Part shown: positions 8,747 through 17,309 of the stretch, in pieces
How the letters are laid out: every line of letters starts with the position of its first letter
Position numbering within the stretch: position 1 is the stretch's first letter
From: Blastococcus xanthinilyticus
GTDB lineage: Bacteria > Actinomycetota > Actinomycetes > Mycobacteriales > Geodermatophilaceae
NCBI RefSeq assembly: GCF_008124835.1
Contig: NZ_VNHW01000007.1
Coordinates: 168,172 to 232,171, forward strand
Direction: 5' to 3'
DNA length: 64,000 nucleotides
Notes under the pieces: model-generated
The model's input: only the letters and a program-made list of their open reading frames with translations
Told to the model about the DNA's origin: nothing
Database searches by the model: none
Translations under genes and position numbers: made by a program

Positions 8747-9541
8747 GTGGCGCTGCGGTTGCTCGTCGCCTCCTCCCCCGCCGAGCGGGAGGCCGCCCGG
8801 CAGGTCGAGGCCCGCGTGTTCCTGCAGGCGTTCGGCAACACCCCCGAGCTGCTCGAGCAGGAGTACGGCGCCTACGAGGAGCGGTCCCGGTTCATCGCGG
8901 TGATCGACGACGCGAGCGGCGAGGCCCTCGGCACCGCCCGGCTGATCACCTCGGGCGCCGACCCGGTGAAGACGCTGCTCGACGTCGCGGGCGACCCGTG
9001 GCAGCTGCCCGTGGCCGAGAGCCTGGGCACCGTGGGGCTCGCCGCTGCCGAGGTGTGGGACGTCGCGACCCTCGCCGTGGACCCCCGCTACCGCGCCGGC
9101 GCGGCCGGTGCCGAGGTCAGCGTCGCGCTGTGCCACGGCATCTGGCGGTTCGCCCGCAACTGCGGCGTCCCGGGCATGGTCACCATCCTCGACGACCGGG
9201 TGCGCCGCCTGGTGCGCGCGATGGGGCTGCCCTGGCACCCGATGGCCGGGGCGACCTCGCAGCCCTACCTGGGCTCCCCCGCCAGCACCCCGTGCGTCTT
9301 CGTCGTCGCGACGGCGGAGGCGGAGGTGTACGGCTCCCGCCCCGACCTCGCGCCGGCGCTGGACCACGGCCGGCTCGCCTCGATCACCGTCGACCCGGCC
9401 GACCTCGCACCGCACCGCGGCACCCTCGCCGAGGCGCCCGCCGAGCCGGAGGCCCCGCTGCCGCCGCGCCGCGACACCACCGGGTGGCGGCCGCCGACCG
9501 CCCGCCGCACCGAAGAGGTCGCGACCCCGCCGGGCGTCTAG
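8747..9541 (+). CDS. GNAT-fold acyltransferase resembling FeeM / acyl-homoserine-lactone synthases
   Basis: This 264-residue protein starts at GTG 8747, one base after the SpeD-like gene. The first roughly 190 residues match the layout of autoinducer-synthase and N-acyl amino acid synthase (FeeM) folds. An N-terminal YGAYEERSRFIAVID strand is followed by GTARLI, then WDVATLAVDPRYR, and a core helix and strand ending in MVTILDDRVRRLV. The last roughly 70 residues are Pro/Arg-rich and probably disordered. Enzymes of this fold transfer an acyl group to an amine. Next to a decarboxylase-family partner, an amine product is an attractive but unproven acceptor. It ends with TAG, and a strong hairpin follows. 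Confidence 0.65.
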   Translation: MALRLLVASSPAEREAARQVEARVFLQAFGNTPELLEQEYGAYEERSRFIAVIDDASGEALGTARLITSGADPVKTLLDVAGDPWQLPVAESLGTVGLAAAEVWDVATLAVDPRYRAGAAGAEVSVALCHGIWRFARNCGVPGMVTILDDRVRRLVRAMGLPWHPMAGATSQPYLGSPASTPCVFVVATAEAEVYGSRPDLAPALDHGRLASITVDPADLAPHRGTLAEAPAEPEAPLPPRRDTTGWRPPTARRTEEVATPPGV

Positions 9542-9550
9542 CCCCCGGGC

Positions 9551-9578
9551 GGCTCCGGCGCCCACGGGCGCCGGAGCC
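9551..9578 (+). terminator. Strong hairpin after the SpeD-like/acyltransferase pair
   Basis: A perfect 12-bp inverted repeat (GGCTCCGGCGCC and its complement) encloses a 4-base loop ten bases after the TAG stop. There is no T-run, as is common for terminators in GC-rich actinobacteria. Confidence 0.6.
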
Positions 9579-9849
9579 GGTCAGCGCGGTCCACCTAGGC
9601 TGGCCGACCGCGCCGACACTCCCGGGCGAGATCATCATCCGGAGTCCAGGCCCCGTGATGCCGCTTCCGGAGCTGAACCGACGGACGCGCGATGCGGCGC
9701 CGCCGCGGGCACGAGGAGGCGCCGCACGGCGTGGCGCGCGCGGCACGCCGCGCCCCGCCCCGGTCGGGGCCCCGACGCCTTCCCGCCCGAAGTTCCGGTC
9801 CCTTAGCTTTGCGATACGTCTTCGGAGCGTTAACCAACGGGGGTTCGCG
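9579..9849. promoter_or_regulatory. Upstream region of the lipoprotein operon
   Basis: This 271-base gap has no gene. Its last 60 bases (about 9790-9849) are clearly richer in A/T than the surroundings and run straight into the lipoprotein start, so the promoter is probably there. I cannot assign exact -35 and -10 boxes. Confidence 0.35.
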
Positions 9850-10560
9850 ATGCCAACTGAGACCAGCCATCGAGTGCATCGCCGGCAAGGCACGGCACTA
9901 ACGGTCGATGGGTCCGCGAGGCGCACGACCACCGGGTTGACACTCGCAACGAGCGCCGCGCTGCTGCTCACCAGCTGCGGCGGTGACGCGCCCGCTGCGC
10001 CCGCCACGGCCACCGCGACGACGTCCGTCGCGCCAGTCGTGACCGAACCGGTGGACCCGACGACGTCGACGGCGCCCAGCACGACGACCAGTTCCTCCAC
10101 GGTCGGCTCAACCACAGGGGGCGGTGGCGTGTTGACGGCTGGGGATGAGGGGCGCGAGCTCACACTTGCCGACTTCTTCAATCCGGGCCAGTACTGGGAA
10201 GAGGACCGCTACGACATCGCCGACCGCAAGGACGTGCCCGGTATCGCCACCACGGTCGACAGCTGCTACGCGTCATCGGCTGACGAACTCGAGTTGCGCC
10301 TGGGCAACAACTTCTCCCAGCTGACGTTCTCTGTAGGCCAGGCCAACGACTCGTTGAGCTCTGACCAGAGCATCACCGTCGAAGTACTGGGCAACGAGGC
10401 CCAGCGGGAGATCCTTAGCGTCCCGTTCAACGAGATCACCGAGTTCGACATCCCCGTAGAAGGGGTCAACGCGCTGAAGATCCGCCTACTCCTCGACGAC
10501 AAGGTGGCCGACTGCGGCGGTTCGGTGATCGGTGTTCTCGTGGATCCCGTCCTGAGTTGA
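9850..10560 (+). CDS. Probable lipoprotein with NPCBM-like C-terminal domain
   Basis: This 236-residue protein starts at ATG 9850 after a GGGGG stretch. A long basic N-region precedes a hydrophobic segment that ends in the lipobox LLTSC, with Cys43 as the predicted lipidated residue. A Thr/Ser/Pro-rich linker follows to about residue 95. The last roughly 125 residues contain the pattern DSCYASSADELELRLG and ITVEVLGN, which resembles NPCBM-type carbohydrate-binding modules. Base composition is markedly less GC-rich than in flanking genes, which hints at transfer. It overlaps the next gene by TTGA. Exported and membrane-anchored is likely; the ligand is unknown. Confidence 0.6.
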   Translation: MPTETSHRVHRRQGTALTVDGSARRTTTGLTLATSAALLLTSCGGDAPAAPATATATTSVAPVVTEPVDPTTSTAPSTTTSSSTVGSTTGGGGVLTAGDEGRELTLADFFNPGQYWEEDRYDIADRKDVPGIATTVDSCYASSADELELRLGNNFSQLTFSVGQANDSLSSDQSITVEVLGNEAQREILSVPFNEITEFDIPVEGVNALKIRLLLDDKVADCGGSVIGVLVDPVLS

Positions 10561-11345
10561 CCCACCGGAAGCGTGCCCAGCGGCCGGGCCGATTGGGGTG
10601 GCTGCATGCCTGGCAGCACAGTCCGCTCGCCAAGGCGGTGATGGGCGTGGTCGTGTTCGCAGCCGCGGTGGCCACAGTCCTGACCTACGTCGGCAACTCC
10701 GACGAGGCAAGCGGCGGCACTGGGTCGCCCGCGCCCTCGTCCATCCTTTCGCCCCCTCCAGCCGAAGCGCACGCGAGTGAGCCTGTCCACGACACCGCAC
10801 CGGCCGTGGGCAGCTGCCTCGATTCCGGCGATGCCCCGGCTCCGTGCGACGGACCTCATGCCGCCGAGGTCTTCGCTACCGGCGACTGCTCGGAGACAGC
10901 GCTCCTGACCTATCTTGGCGGTCAGTCGGGGCAAGACGTGCTGCGGGAGCTCTCCACGGCCAGCCTGCCGACCGGCGACACGGTGGTGTGCACGGTGACC
11001 GCGCCCGAAGGTGCCCTCGCCGGCGGCAGCCACCGGGACGTTCTGCTCAGTGACGCGGGCGACGCGTGGCGACGGTGCGTCGACCACGTGGAGCGGGAGG
11101 TCGGCTGCGCCCAACCCCACGTCGCCGAAGTCGTCTTCGATCGCCGGGACACCGCCGATCCTCTCGACTGCGCGCGCCGGGCCGACGACTACCTCGGCAC
11201 CCCCTTCGCCACGAAGTCGGCCGATCTCCGGGTGCTGCAGGACGAGCAGCGCTGCCTCCTCGCCGTCCGCGGGGACAACATCCTGACCGGCTCGCTCCGC
11301 CGGCTGGGCTCGCAGAGCCTGCCCCTCCAGGCGGCACCGAGCTGA
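10557..11345 (+). CDS. Anchored septum-formation-domain-like protein
   Basis: This 262-residue protein starts at TTG 10557 inside the stop of the lipoprotein (TTGA). A basic N-terminus and one membrane helix (about 27-46) precede a Ser/Pro linker. Two Cys-containing modules follow: GSCLDSG...APCDGPHAAEVFA and VGCAQPHVAEVVF. The pattern of Cys pairs with PHxAEV is typical of the actinobacterial septum-formation domain (PF13845-like). The protein would sit in the membrane with its Cys-rich part outside. Its base composition is also a little below average. No link to division can be shown from this context. Confidence 0.6.
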   Translation: MTHRKRAQRPGRLGWLHAWQHSPLAKAVMGVVVFAAAVATVLTYVGNSDEASGGTGSPAPSSILSPPPAEAHASEPVHDTAPAVGSCLDSGDAPAPCDGPHAAEVFATGDCSETALLTYLGGQSGQDVLRELSTASLPTGDTVVCTVTAPEGALAGGSHRDVLLSDAGDAWRRCVDHVEREVGCAQPHVAEVVFDRRDTADPLDCARRADDYLGTPFATKSADLRVLQDEQRCLLAVRGDNILTGSLRRLGSQSLPLQAAPS

Positions 11346-11578
11346 TCTCAGCCGCTCACCCGGGGCCGCGGTCACGCAGTCCCCTGGATGCGCGGAAGCG
11401 CGGCCGACCGCCGGGCGGCCGGGGCGCAGTGCGGCACGCGTCTGAGCAGGCCAGGAGATCGACACGAGCGTGACCCCGGCGCGTTACCGAGGTCGCTCGA
11501 CCGCGTGGCTCCGCATCCCAGGTGGGCTCTCGGTGACGCACCGGCCACCCCGTCATCCCGGCACGGGCGGCGTGCGGA

Positions 11579-11617
11579 CAGCTGACCCGGCGGCAGCAGC
11601 CGCCGCCGGATCAGCTG
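11579..11617 (-). terminator. Hairpin at the end of the formate dehydrogenase operon
   Basis: A 14-15 bp stem with one mismatch (CAGCTGA-CCGGCGG and its complement) overlaps the stop codon of the NrfD gene. It lies in the convergent gap and could stop transcription from both sides. The rest of the gap from 11346 shows nothing further. Confidence 0.5.
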
Positions 11618-12660
11618 GTCGTCGTCGACGCGAGGTCGGCGGCCTCGCGGGCCGCCAGCCGCTCCCGCTGCGGGATCACGACGTACTTCGGGTCCTTGGT
11701 GCTGGCGATGCCGGCCTCGAAGACGCCGAACCGGGTGAGCAGCGACCCCGCGGCGAGCAACGTCCCTGACGCAATCGCGCCCACCCGGGTGCGCCCGGCG
11801 ACGGCGGTCAGCCCGGCCCCCGCGGCGGTGCACGTGCGGGCCGCGCGCATGAACTTCCCGGGCCGGCCCTCGTGGAACGGCTCGCTGACGATGCCGTGGT
11901 CGTTCTCGACCTTGTGCACCACGGCCAGCTCGATCGCCGCGCCCGCGATCGCCATCTTCCGCGCCGGCCCGGCCTCCTCCACCGGCGTGAACATCATCGT
12001 GATGCCCCCGCCGGCGGCCATCGCCGAGCCACCGAACACGTAGGGCAGCTGCGTGTGCGCCGCGTGCCACGACGGCACCGCGGTGTTGGCCAGCAGCACC
12101 CCGGTGTAGGTGGCCAGCGGCCCGCCGAACACCGCCGCCACCACCCCGCCGAACCGCTTGAGCCGGGGGAACCAGCCCAGCAGCTCCACGGCCGCCGTCG
12201 CCCCGGCCGCCGCGCTGAACGGCGCCAGGATGTAGGAGCCCACCGACAGCGGGGAGGTCACCTTGAACACCCGCAGCATGTGCAGGAACCGCTCCGGGCG
12301 GCCGAGGTCGTGGATCAGGAAGACCACGGACAGGAGCGACCCACCGCCGGCGGTCAGCCGGGAGACCTTGGTCAGCGTCGGCCGGTCGGTGACGTCGGCC
12401 AGCGCGCCGAGGATCGCCGAGGATCCGGCCGCCCCGCCCAGGAACAGGTAGAGCGGCACGTCGGGGCTCTTCCACACCGGCGTCTTGACGATCTGGCGGC
12501 CGTAGTACGACGTGAACTCGACGTCGTCGACCATCGCGACCTCGCCGCGGCCGCGCCATCCGCCGCCGCGGCGCTTCTTCCTGCCGGTGCTGCGCTGCGT
12601 CGCCGGGCCCTGGTCGGCCTGCCGCCACCCCGAGCCGGGGCTGGTGATCCCGCCGGTCAT
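11611..12660 (-). CDS. nrfD: NrfD/PsrC-type membrane anchor subunit of formate dehydrogenase
   Basis: This 349-residue protein has a basic, soluble N-terminus of about 60 residues and then about eight hydrophobic segments typical of the NrfD/PsrC family. Recognisable parts include the LFLGGAAGSSAILGALAD segment and VVFLIHDLGRPERFLHMLRVFK, the loop conserved in NrfD proteins. These subunits pass electrons from an Fe-S partner to menaquinone and lack haem. The gene lies 19 bases after the Fe-S subunit in the order alpha, Fe-S, anchor. It therefore replaces the cytochrome b subunit of FDH-N type enzymes. The ATG at 12660 is the first start in the frame. Confidence 0.9.
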   Translation of the reverse strand: MTGGITSPGSGWRQADQGPATQRSTGRKKRRGGGWRGRGEVAMVDDVEFTSYYGRQIVKTPVWKSPDVPLYLFLGGAAGSSAILGALADVTDRPTLTKVSRLTAGGGSLLSVVFLIHDLGRPERFLHMLRVFKVTSPLSVGSYILAPFSAAAGATAAVELLGWFPRLKRFGGVVAAVFGGPLATYTGVLLANTAVPSWHAAHTQLPYVFGGSAMAAGGGITMMFTPVEEAGPARKMAIAGAAIELAVVHKVENDHGIVSEPFHEGRPGKFMRAARTCTAAGAGLTAVAGRTRVGAIASGTLLAAGSLLTRFGVFEAGIASTKDPKYVVIPQRERLAAREAADLASTTTS

Positions 12661-12679
12661 GAGCGCCCTTCCCCGGCAG

Positions 12680-13741
12680 TCATCGCTGCCGCGAGCCGAG
12701 GATCGCCGTGACGGCGACCGCGACCATCATCGCCGCGGCCTTTCCGGCCGCCTTCCACATCGCCGGCAGGTCCCGCGTCGTCACGATCGGGTCCGGCGGC
12801 AGGCCGTAGACCTCCGGCTCGTCGAGCAGCAGGAAGAACGCGCCGTCACCGCCGACGCCGTCGTTCTCGTCCCGCCCGTAGAGCCGCGCGGTCTCCACGC
12901 CCTGCTCCTTGAGCGTGGCCAGCCGCGCGTCCGCCCGGGCCTGCAGCTCGTCGAGGTCACCGAACTGGATCGACTGCGTCGGGCAGGCGGTGGCGCACGC
13001 CGGCTGCAACCCGTCGGTCAGCCGGTCGTAGCACATCGTGCACTTGAAGACCCGGCCGTCGTCCTTGCGCTGGTCGATGACGCCGTAGGGGCAGGCCGCC
13101 ACGCAGTAGCCGCAGCCGTTGCAGATGTCGCCCTGGACGACCACGGTGCCGTACTCGGTGCGGAACAGCGCCCCGGTCGGGCAGACGTCGAGGCAGCCGG
13201 CGTGCGTGCAGTGCTTGCACACGTCGGAGCTCATCAGCCAGCGGACCTGCTTGTCCGCGCCGCTCTGCCCGGTCTGCGGGTCGAACTCGCTCAGCGCCTC
13301 GGCGTTGAGCACGCTGGCCTGGGCCTTGGCGGTGCTGTCGTGGTCGCCGGAGCCGGCGACCGACGGACCGTGGTCGTGCCGGTCGTCGCCGGGCCGGCCG
13401 AAGGTGGGCATCGGCAGGTCGACGGCGCGGCTCTGCTCGATGAAGGCCACGTGCCGCCAGGAGTTCGCCCCCAGCTGACCGGTGTTGTCGTAGGACATCC
13501 CGGACATGCCGATGACGTCCTTGGTGCCGTGCGAGTCGTCCATCGGGAGCGTGTTCCACTCCTTGCAGGCCACCTCACAGGCCTTGCAGCCGATGCACAC
13601 CGAGGTGTCGGTGAAGAAGCCGACCCGCTTGGGGTGGTCGTCGTCGTACCCGGACTGACCGGTGACGTCGGGCACCGGGCCGTAGAGCCGGTTGCCGGGG
13701 TCGTTCCCGGTGAAGGCCGCGCTCGCCGAGCTGATCGTCAT
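12680..13741 (-). CDS. Formate dehydrogenase iron-sulfur (beta) subunit
   Basis: This 353-residue protein carries four [4Fe-4S] binding groups. The first is CIGCKACEVAC from residue 49; later groups are CKHCTHAGCLDVC, CNGCGYCVAAC and the CTMC/ACATAC pairing. Their order matches FdnH/FdoH-type subunits that move electrons from the catalytic subunit towards the membrane. A hydrophobic helix near the C-terminus (KAAAMMVAVAVTAIL) is the usual single anchor. An insertion of about 95 residues after the first cluster is longer than in E. coli FdnH. The ATG at 13741 follows GGGAGGGAG at good spacing. It lies 127 bases downstream of the alpha subunit, with a hairpin in the gap. Confidence 0.92.
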   Translation of the reverse strand: MTISSASAAFTGNDPGNRLYGPVPDVTGQSGYDDDHPKRVGFFTDTSVCIGCKACEVACKEWNTLPMDDSHGTKDVIGMSGMSYDNTGQLGANSWRHVAFIEQSRAVDLPMPTFGRPGDDRHDHGPSVAGSGDHDSTAKAQASVLNAEALSEFDPQTGQSGADKQVRWLMSSDVCKHCTHAGCLDVCPTGALFRTEYGTVVVQGDICNGCGYCVAACPYGVIDQRKDDGRVFKCTMCYDRLTDGLQPACATACPTQSIQFGDLDELQARADARLATLKEQGVETARLYGRDENDGVGGDGAFFLLLDEPEVYGLPPDPIVTTRDLPAMWKAAGKAAAMMVAVAVTAILGSRQR

Positions 13742-13761
13742 CGCACTCCCTCCCGCACGTC

Positions 13762-13837
13762 GTCCTGGCTCACCATGAGGGGTCCTGGCTCACGACCGGT
13801 GCTGAGCCAGGACCCGGAACGATCAGGTGACCTGATC
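13762..13837 (-). repeat. Inverted and direct repeat block between the alpha and beta formate dehydrogenase genes
   Basis: A perfect 13-bp inverted repeat (GGGTCCTGGCTCA and its complement) occupies 13780-13792 and 13803-13815. A second direct copy of GTCCTGGCTCAC lies at 13762-13773, just upstream of the beta-subunit ribosome-binding site. The single inverted copy could thus pair with either direct copy, giving two mutually exclusive stems in the mRNA. A separate 8-bp palindrome (GATCAGGT-G-ACCTGATC) follows at 13821-13837. These could set the relative amounts of the two subunits. Confidence 0.6.
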
Positions 13838-13868
13838 ATCAATGCGCCGATGGTCAGTGCGCCGACGG

Positions 13869-16800
13869 TCACAGGCTGGACCCCTCGCCCGCGTCGGCGG
13901 CCACCGGGTCGCGCCCGTTGACCCCGACCCGGCCGGACGCCACGCCGGCCCGCCGGCGGTAGTCCTCGACGAACTCCAGCAGGGCGGGGCCGCGCGGGCG
14001 CCGCCCCGGGACGATGTCCGCGGTGCTGACCTTGTCCTCCTGGATGTGCGTGTTCGGGTCGAGCACGATGCCCAGCAGGTCGTTCGCGGAGTCGCCGGTG
14101 GAGATGCCGCTGTAGGACCAGTGGTACGGCATGCCGATCTGGTGCACGACCTGCCCGTCGCGCAGCTTGATCGGCCGCACCCGCTCGGTCACCAGCACCT
14201 TGGCCTCGATCGCGGTGCGGGCGCTGACCAGCGTGGCGTAGTCGCCGTGGGTCAGCCCGCGCAGCGCCGCGAGCTCGGGGCTGACCTCCACGAAGAACTC
14301 CGGCTGGAGCTCGGCGAGGTAGGGCAGCGTGCGGCTCATCGCGCCGGCCGTGTGGTGCTCGGTCAGCCGGTAGGTGGTCACCTGGAACGGGAAGACCTCG
14401 CTGCGCGACGGGTTCTCCCGGTTCCACGGGCCGTCGATCCGCTCGACGGTCGGGTTCGCCTGCTGCTTGTAGAGGGCGTTCTCGACCACCGACTCGACCG
14501 GCTCGTAGTGCGTCGGCAGCGGGCCGTCGACCACCCCGGACGGCGCGTACAGCCACGCCTTTCCGTCACCCTGCATGACGAACGGGTCGGTGCCCGACAG
14601 CGCGTCCTGCGCCTTGGCGCCGTGGGCCGGCACGTAGTCCGGCCGCTTGTTCTTCTCGAAGTCGGGGACGTCGGCGCCGGTCCACTCGCCGGCGGCCTCG
14701 TCCCAGTACACGTACTTCTTCCGCTCGCTCCACGGCTTGCCCGCGGGGTCGGCCGAGGCGCGGTTGTAGAGCATCCGGCGGTTCAGCGGCCAGGCCCAGC
14801 CCCACTCGGAGGCCACCGCGCCCTGCTCGCTCGCCGGCTTGCGCCGCGCGGCCTGGTTCACCTCGTCGGCGTAGACGCCGGTGTAGATCCAGCAGCCACC
14901 GCTGGTGGAGCCGTCGTCCTTCATCTGCATGTAGGACGACAGCGCCTTGCCGTCGGGGCCGACGCCGTTGATCTCCCGCAGCACCGCCTCGGCGCTGGGG
15001 TCCTGGGTCTCGCCGTGGGTCGGGTAGTCCCAGGTGAGGTCCAGCAGCGGGCGGTCACGCGGGTCGTCGGAGTCCGCCAGCCGTTCCCGGAGGATCCGGC
15101 CGAGGTGGTAGAAGAACCACAGGTCGCTGCGCGCGTCGTTCGGCGGCTCCACCGCCTTGTCCCGCCACTGCAGCAGCCGCTGGGTCTGGGTGAAGGTGCC
15201 TTCCTTCTCCACGTGCGTGGCCGCCGGCATGAAGAAGACCTCGGTGGCGATCGTCTCCGGGGCCAGCTCCCCGGTCTCGATCTCCGGCGACTGGTTCCAG
15301 AACGTCGCCGACTCGATCATCTGCAGGTCGCGGACGACCAGCCAGTCGAGGTTGGCCAGGCCGAACCGGTTCATCCGGCCGTTCGGGTGCCCGACGACCG
15401 GGTTCTCCCCCACCAGGAAGTAGCCGGAGACCTTGCCCTCGATCATGTCCGCGATCGTCCGGTAGGAGCTGTGGTCGCCGTTGATCCGCGGCAGGTAGCC
15501 GAAGGCGAAGTCGTTCTCCGCCGTCGCCGCGTCACCCCACCAGGCCTTGAGCAGGCTGGTCATGTACGCCCGCTTGTTGCCCCAGAACCCGGCCTTGCCG
15601 GCGGCGTCGGCGACGTACTCCTCGAGCGAGTCGTGCTGCAGCGCGTGCGGCATCGGCAGATAGCCCGGGAGGATGTTGAACAGCGTCGGGATGTCGGTGG
15701 AGCCCTGGATGCTGGCGTGCCCGCGCAGCGCCATGATCCCGCCGCCGGGGCGGCCGATGTTGCCCAGCAGCGTCTGCAGGATCGAGCAGGTGCGGATGTA
15801 CTGCGCGCCGACGCTGTGCTGCGTCCAGCCCACCGAGTACACCCACGCCGTCGTCCGGTCGCGGTTGCTGTTGCTCGTCACCCACTCGGCGACCTGGGCG
15901 AACACCTCCGGCTCGATGCCGCAGACCTCGGACACCATCTCCGGGGTGTACCGGGCGTAGTGCCGCTTGAGGATCTGGAAGACCGAGCGCGGGTGCTGCA
16001 GCGTCTCGTCGCGCTTGGGCTTGCCGGGGATCGGCGGGCCGCCGCTGCCGGCCGCCTGGGCCTGGTCGGACGCCCGGACGGCGGGCTGGTCGTCGAGCTG
16101 CTCCTGCTGCGCCGCCTCGGCCGGGTTCTCGGCGTCGGACTGCGCCGGCTCCTCGGTCTCGTACTGCCAGCTGTCCTCGTCGTAGACCCGGCTCTCCGGG
16201 TCGAAGCCGGAGAACAGGCCGTCGGCGTCCTCGGAGTCGATGAAGTCCTGGCTGACGATCGCCGCGGCGTTGGTGTAGGCGACCACGTACTCCTCGAAGT
16301 ACAGGTCGTTGCTCAGCACGTGGTTGATCAGGCCGCCGAGGAACGCGATGTCCGTGCCGATCCGCAGCGGGACGTGCAGGTCGGCGATCGCGCTGGTGCG
16401 GGTGAAGCGCGGGTCGATGTGGATGATCTTCGCGCCGCGCGCCTTGGCCTCACCGACCCACTGGAAGCCCACCGGGTGGCACTCGGCCATGTTCGAGCCC
16501 TCGATGACGATGCAGTCGGCGTTCGAGAGGTCTTCCAGGAAGTTCGTGGCGCCACCACGACCGAACGAGGCACCCAGACCGGGCACCGTCGCGGAGTGCT
16601 ATATGCGCGCCTGGTTCTCGATCTGGATCGCGCCCATGGCGCTGTAGAGCTTCTTCATGAGGTAGTTCTCCTCGTTGTCGAGGGTCGCCCCTCCGAGGCT
16701 CGCTATCCCCATGGTGCGGCCGAGGTGCCGGCCGTCCTCGTCGCTGTCCTGCCAGCCCTTGCGGCGGGCCTCCAGGACGCGGTCGGCGATCATCTCCATC

Positions 16801-17171
16801 GCCGTGTCGAGCTCGAGGTCCTCCCACTCCGTCCCGTAGGGGCGGCGGTACTTGACCGTGGTGACCCGGCTCGGGCTGGTGACCAGCTGCTTGCTGGCCG
16901 AGCCCTTCGGGCAGAGCCGGCCGCGGCTGATCGGCGAGTTCGGGTCGCCCTCGATCTGGACGACCTTCTCGTCCTTCACGTAGACGTTCTGCGCGCAGCC
17001 GACGGCGCAGTACGGGCAGACGCTCTTGACGACGCGGTCGGCGGTCGCGGTGCGCGCCACCGTCGCCTCGGTCGCCTTGCTGCGCGCGGCCGAGCCGCGC
17101 CCGAACGGGTCCGAACCGGTGAGCTGCCGGTACACCGGCCAGCTCTCGAGCCAGGTCTTCACCTGCGTCAC
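13869..17171 (-). CDS. Formate dehydrogenase alpha subunit, selenocysteine encoded by UAG
   Basis: This is a molybdopterin/tungstopterin formate dehydrogenase of 1100 residues if the in-frame TAG at 16599-16601 is read through. The first part carries the [4Fe-4S] site CPYCAVGC...CPKG (Cys52, 55, 59, 87). ENQARI-TAG-HSATVPGL exactly matches the family pattern in which Cys or Sec precedes HSSTV, so the TAG is residue 191. The remaining 909 residues continue the family without a break (GRGGATNF, EGSNMAECHPVGF, and a C-terminal MopB domain). A Gln/Glu/Pro-rich insert lies in the first half. No twin-arginine signal is seen. Frame-shift or decay is unlikely because both halves are intact and in one frame. 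Confidence 0.93.
16569..16587 (-). promoter_or_regulatory. SECIS-like hairpin for selenocysteine insertion
   Basis: On the mRNA a 7-bp stem (GGUGCCC with GGGUGCC, two G-U pairs) closes a GGUCU loop. The loop begins 18 bases after the UAG codon. The E. coli fdhF SECIS has the same GGUCU apical loop at the same 18-base distance after its UGA. The bulged U of the E. coli stem is not present. The element is inside the coding sequence, as in other bacteria, and would recruit SelB. Confidence 0.8.
16599..16601 (-). other. UAG codon read as selenocysteine
   Basis: The codon sits at the active-site metal-ligand position of the alpha subunit (residue 191), where the family has only Cys or Sec. UGA is the standard Sec codon; UAG use is published for Geodermatophilus and Blastococcus. 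Confidence 0.88.
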
Positions 17172-17227
17172 TCTGCCACCCGGTTCCGCCGGTGGCGCGT
17201 CGACGGGCCCGCCGGGTGGATCACGAT

Positions 17228-17286
17228 CGTCCGGATACCCCCGGACGACGACGGCGGGCGGATACCGGGCCCCCCGTGGGCCCGGT
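17228..17286 (-). terminator. Two hairpins between the TasA-like gene and the formate dehydrogenase operon
   Basis: A 7-bp stem (CGTCCGG and complement, 17228-17247) and a 9-bp stem (ACCGGGCCC and complement, 17264-17286) lie after the stop of the TasA-like gene and before the start of the alpha subunit. They probably end the upstream transcript and isolate the formate dehydrogenase promoter, which must lie in the same 138-base gap. Confidence 0.45.
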
Positions 17287-17309
17287 CCCCGCCCGCTGCC
17301 GGCGCGGCC

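Noticed and set aside
13869-16586. Formate dehydrogenase as two genes or as a pseudogene
   Set aside because: The TAG falls exactly on the Cys/Sec position, the frame continues without loss, and a SECIS-like hairpin follows. A chance stop at that codon would be very unlikely.
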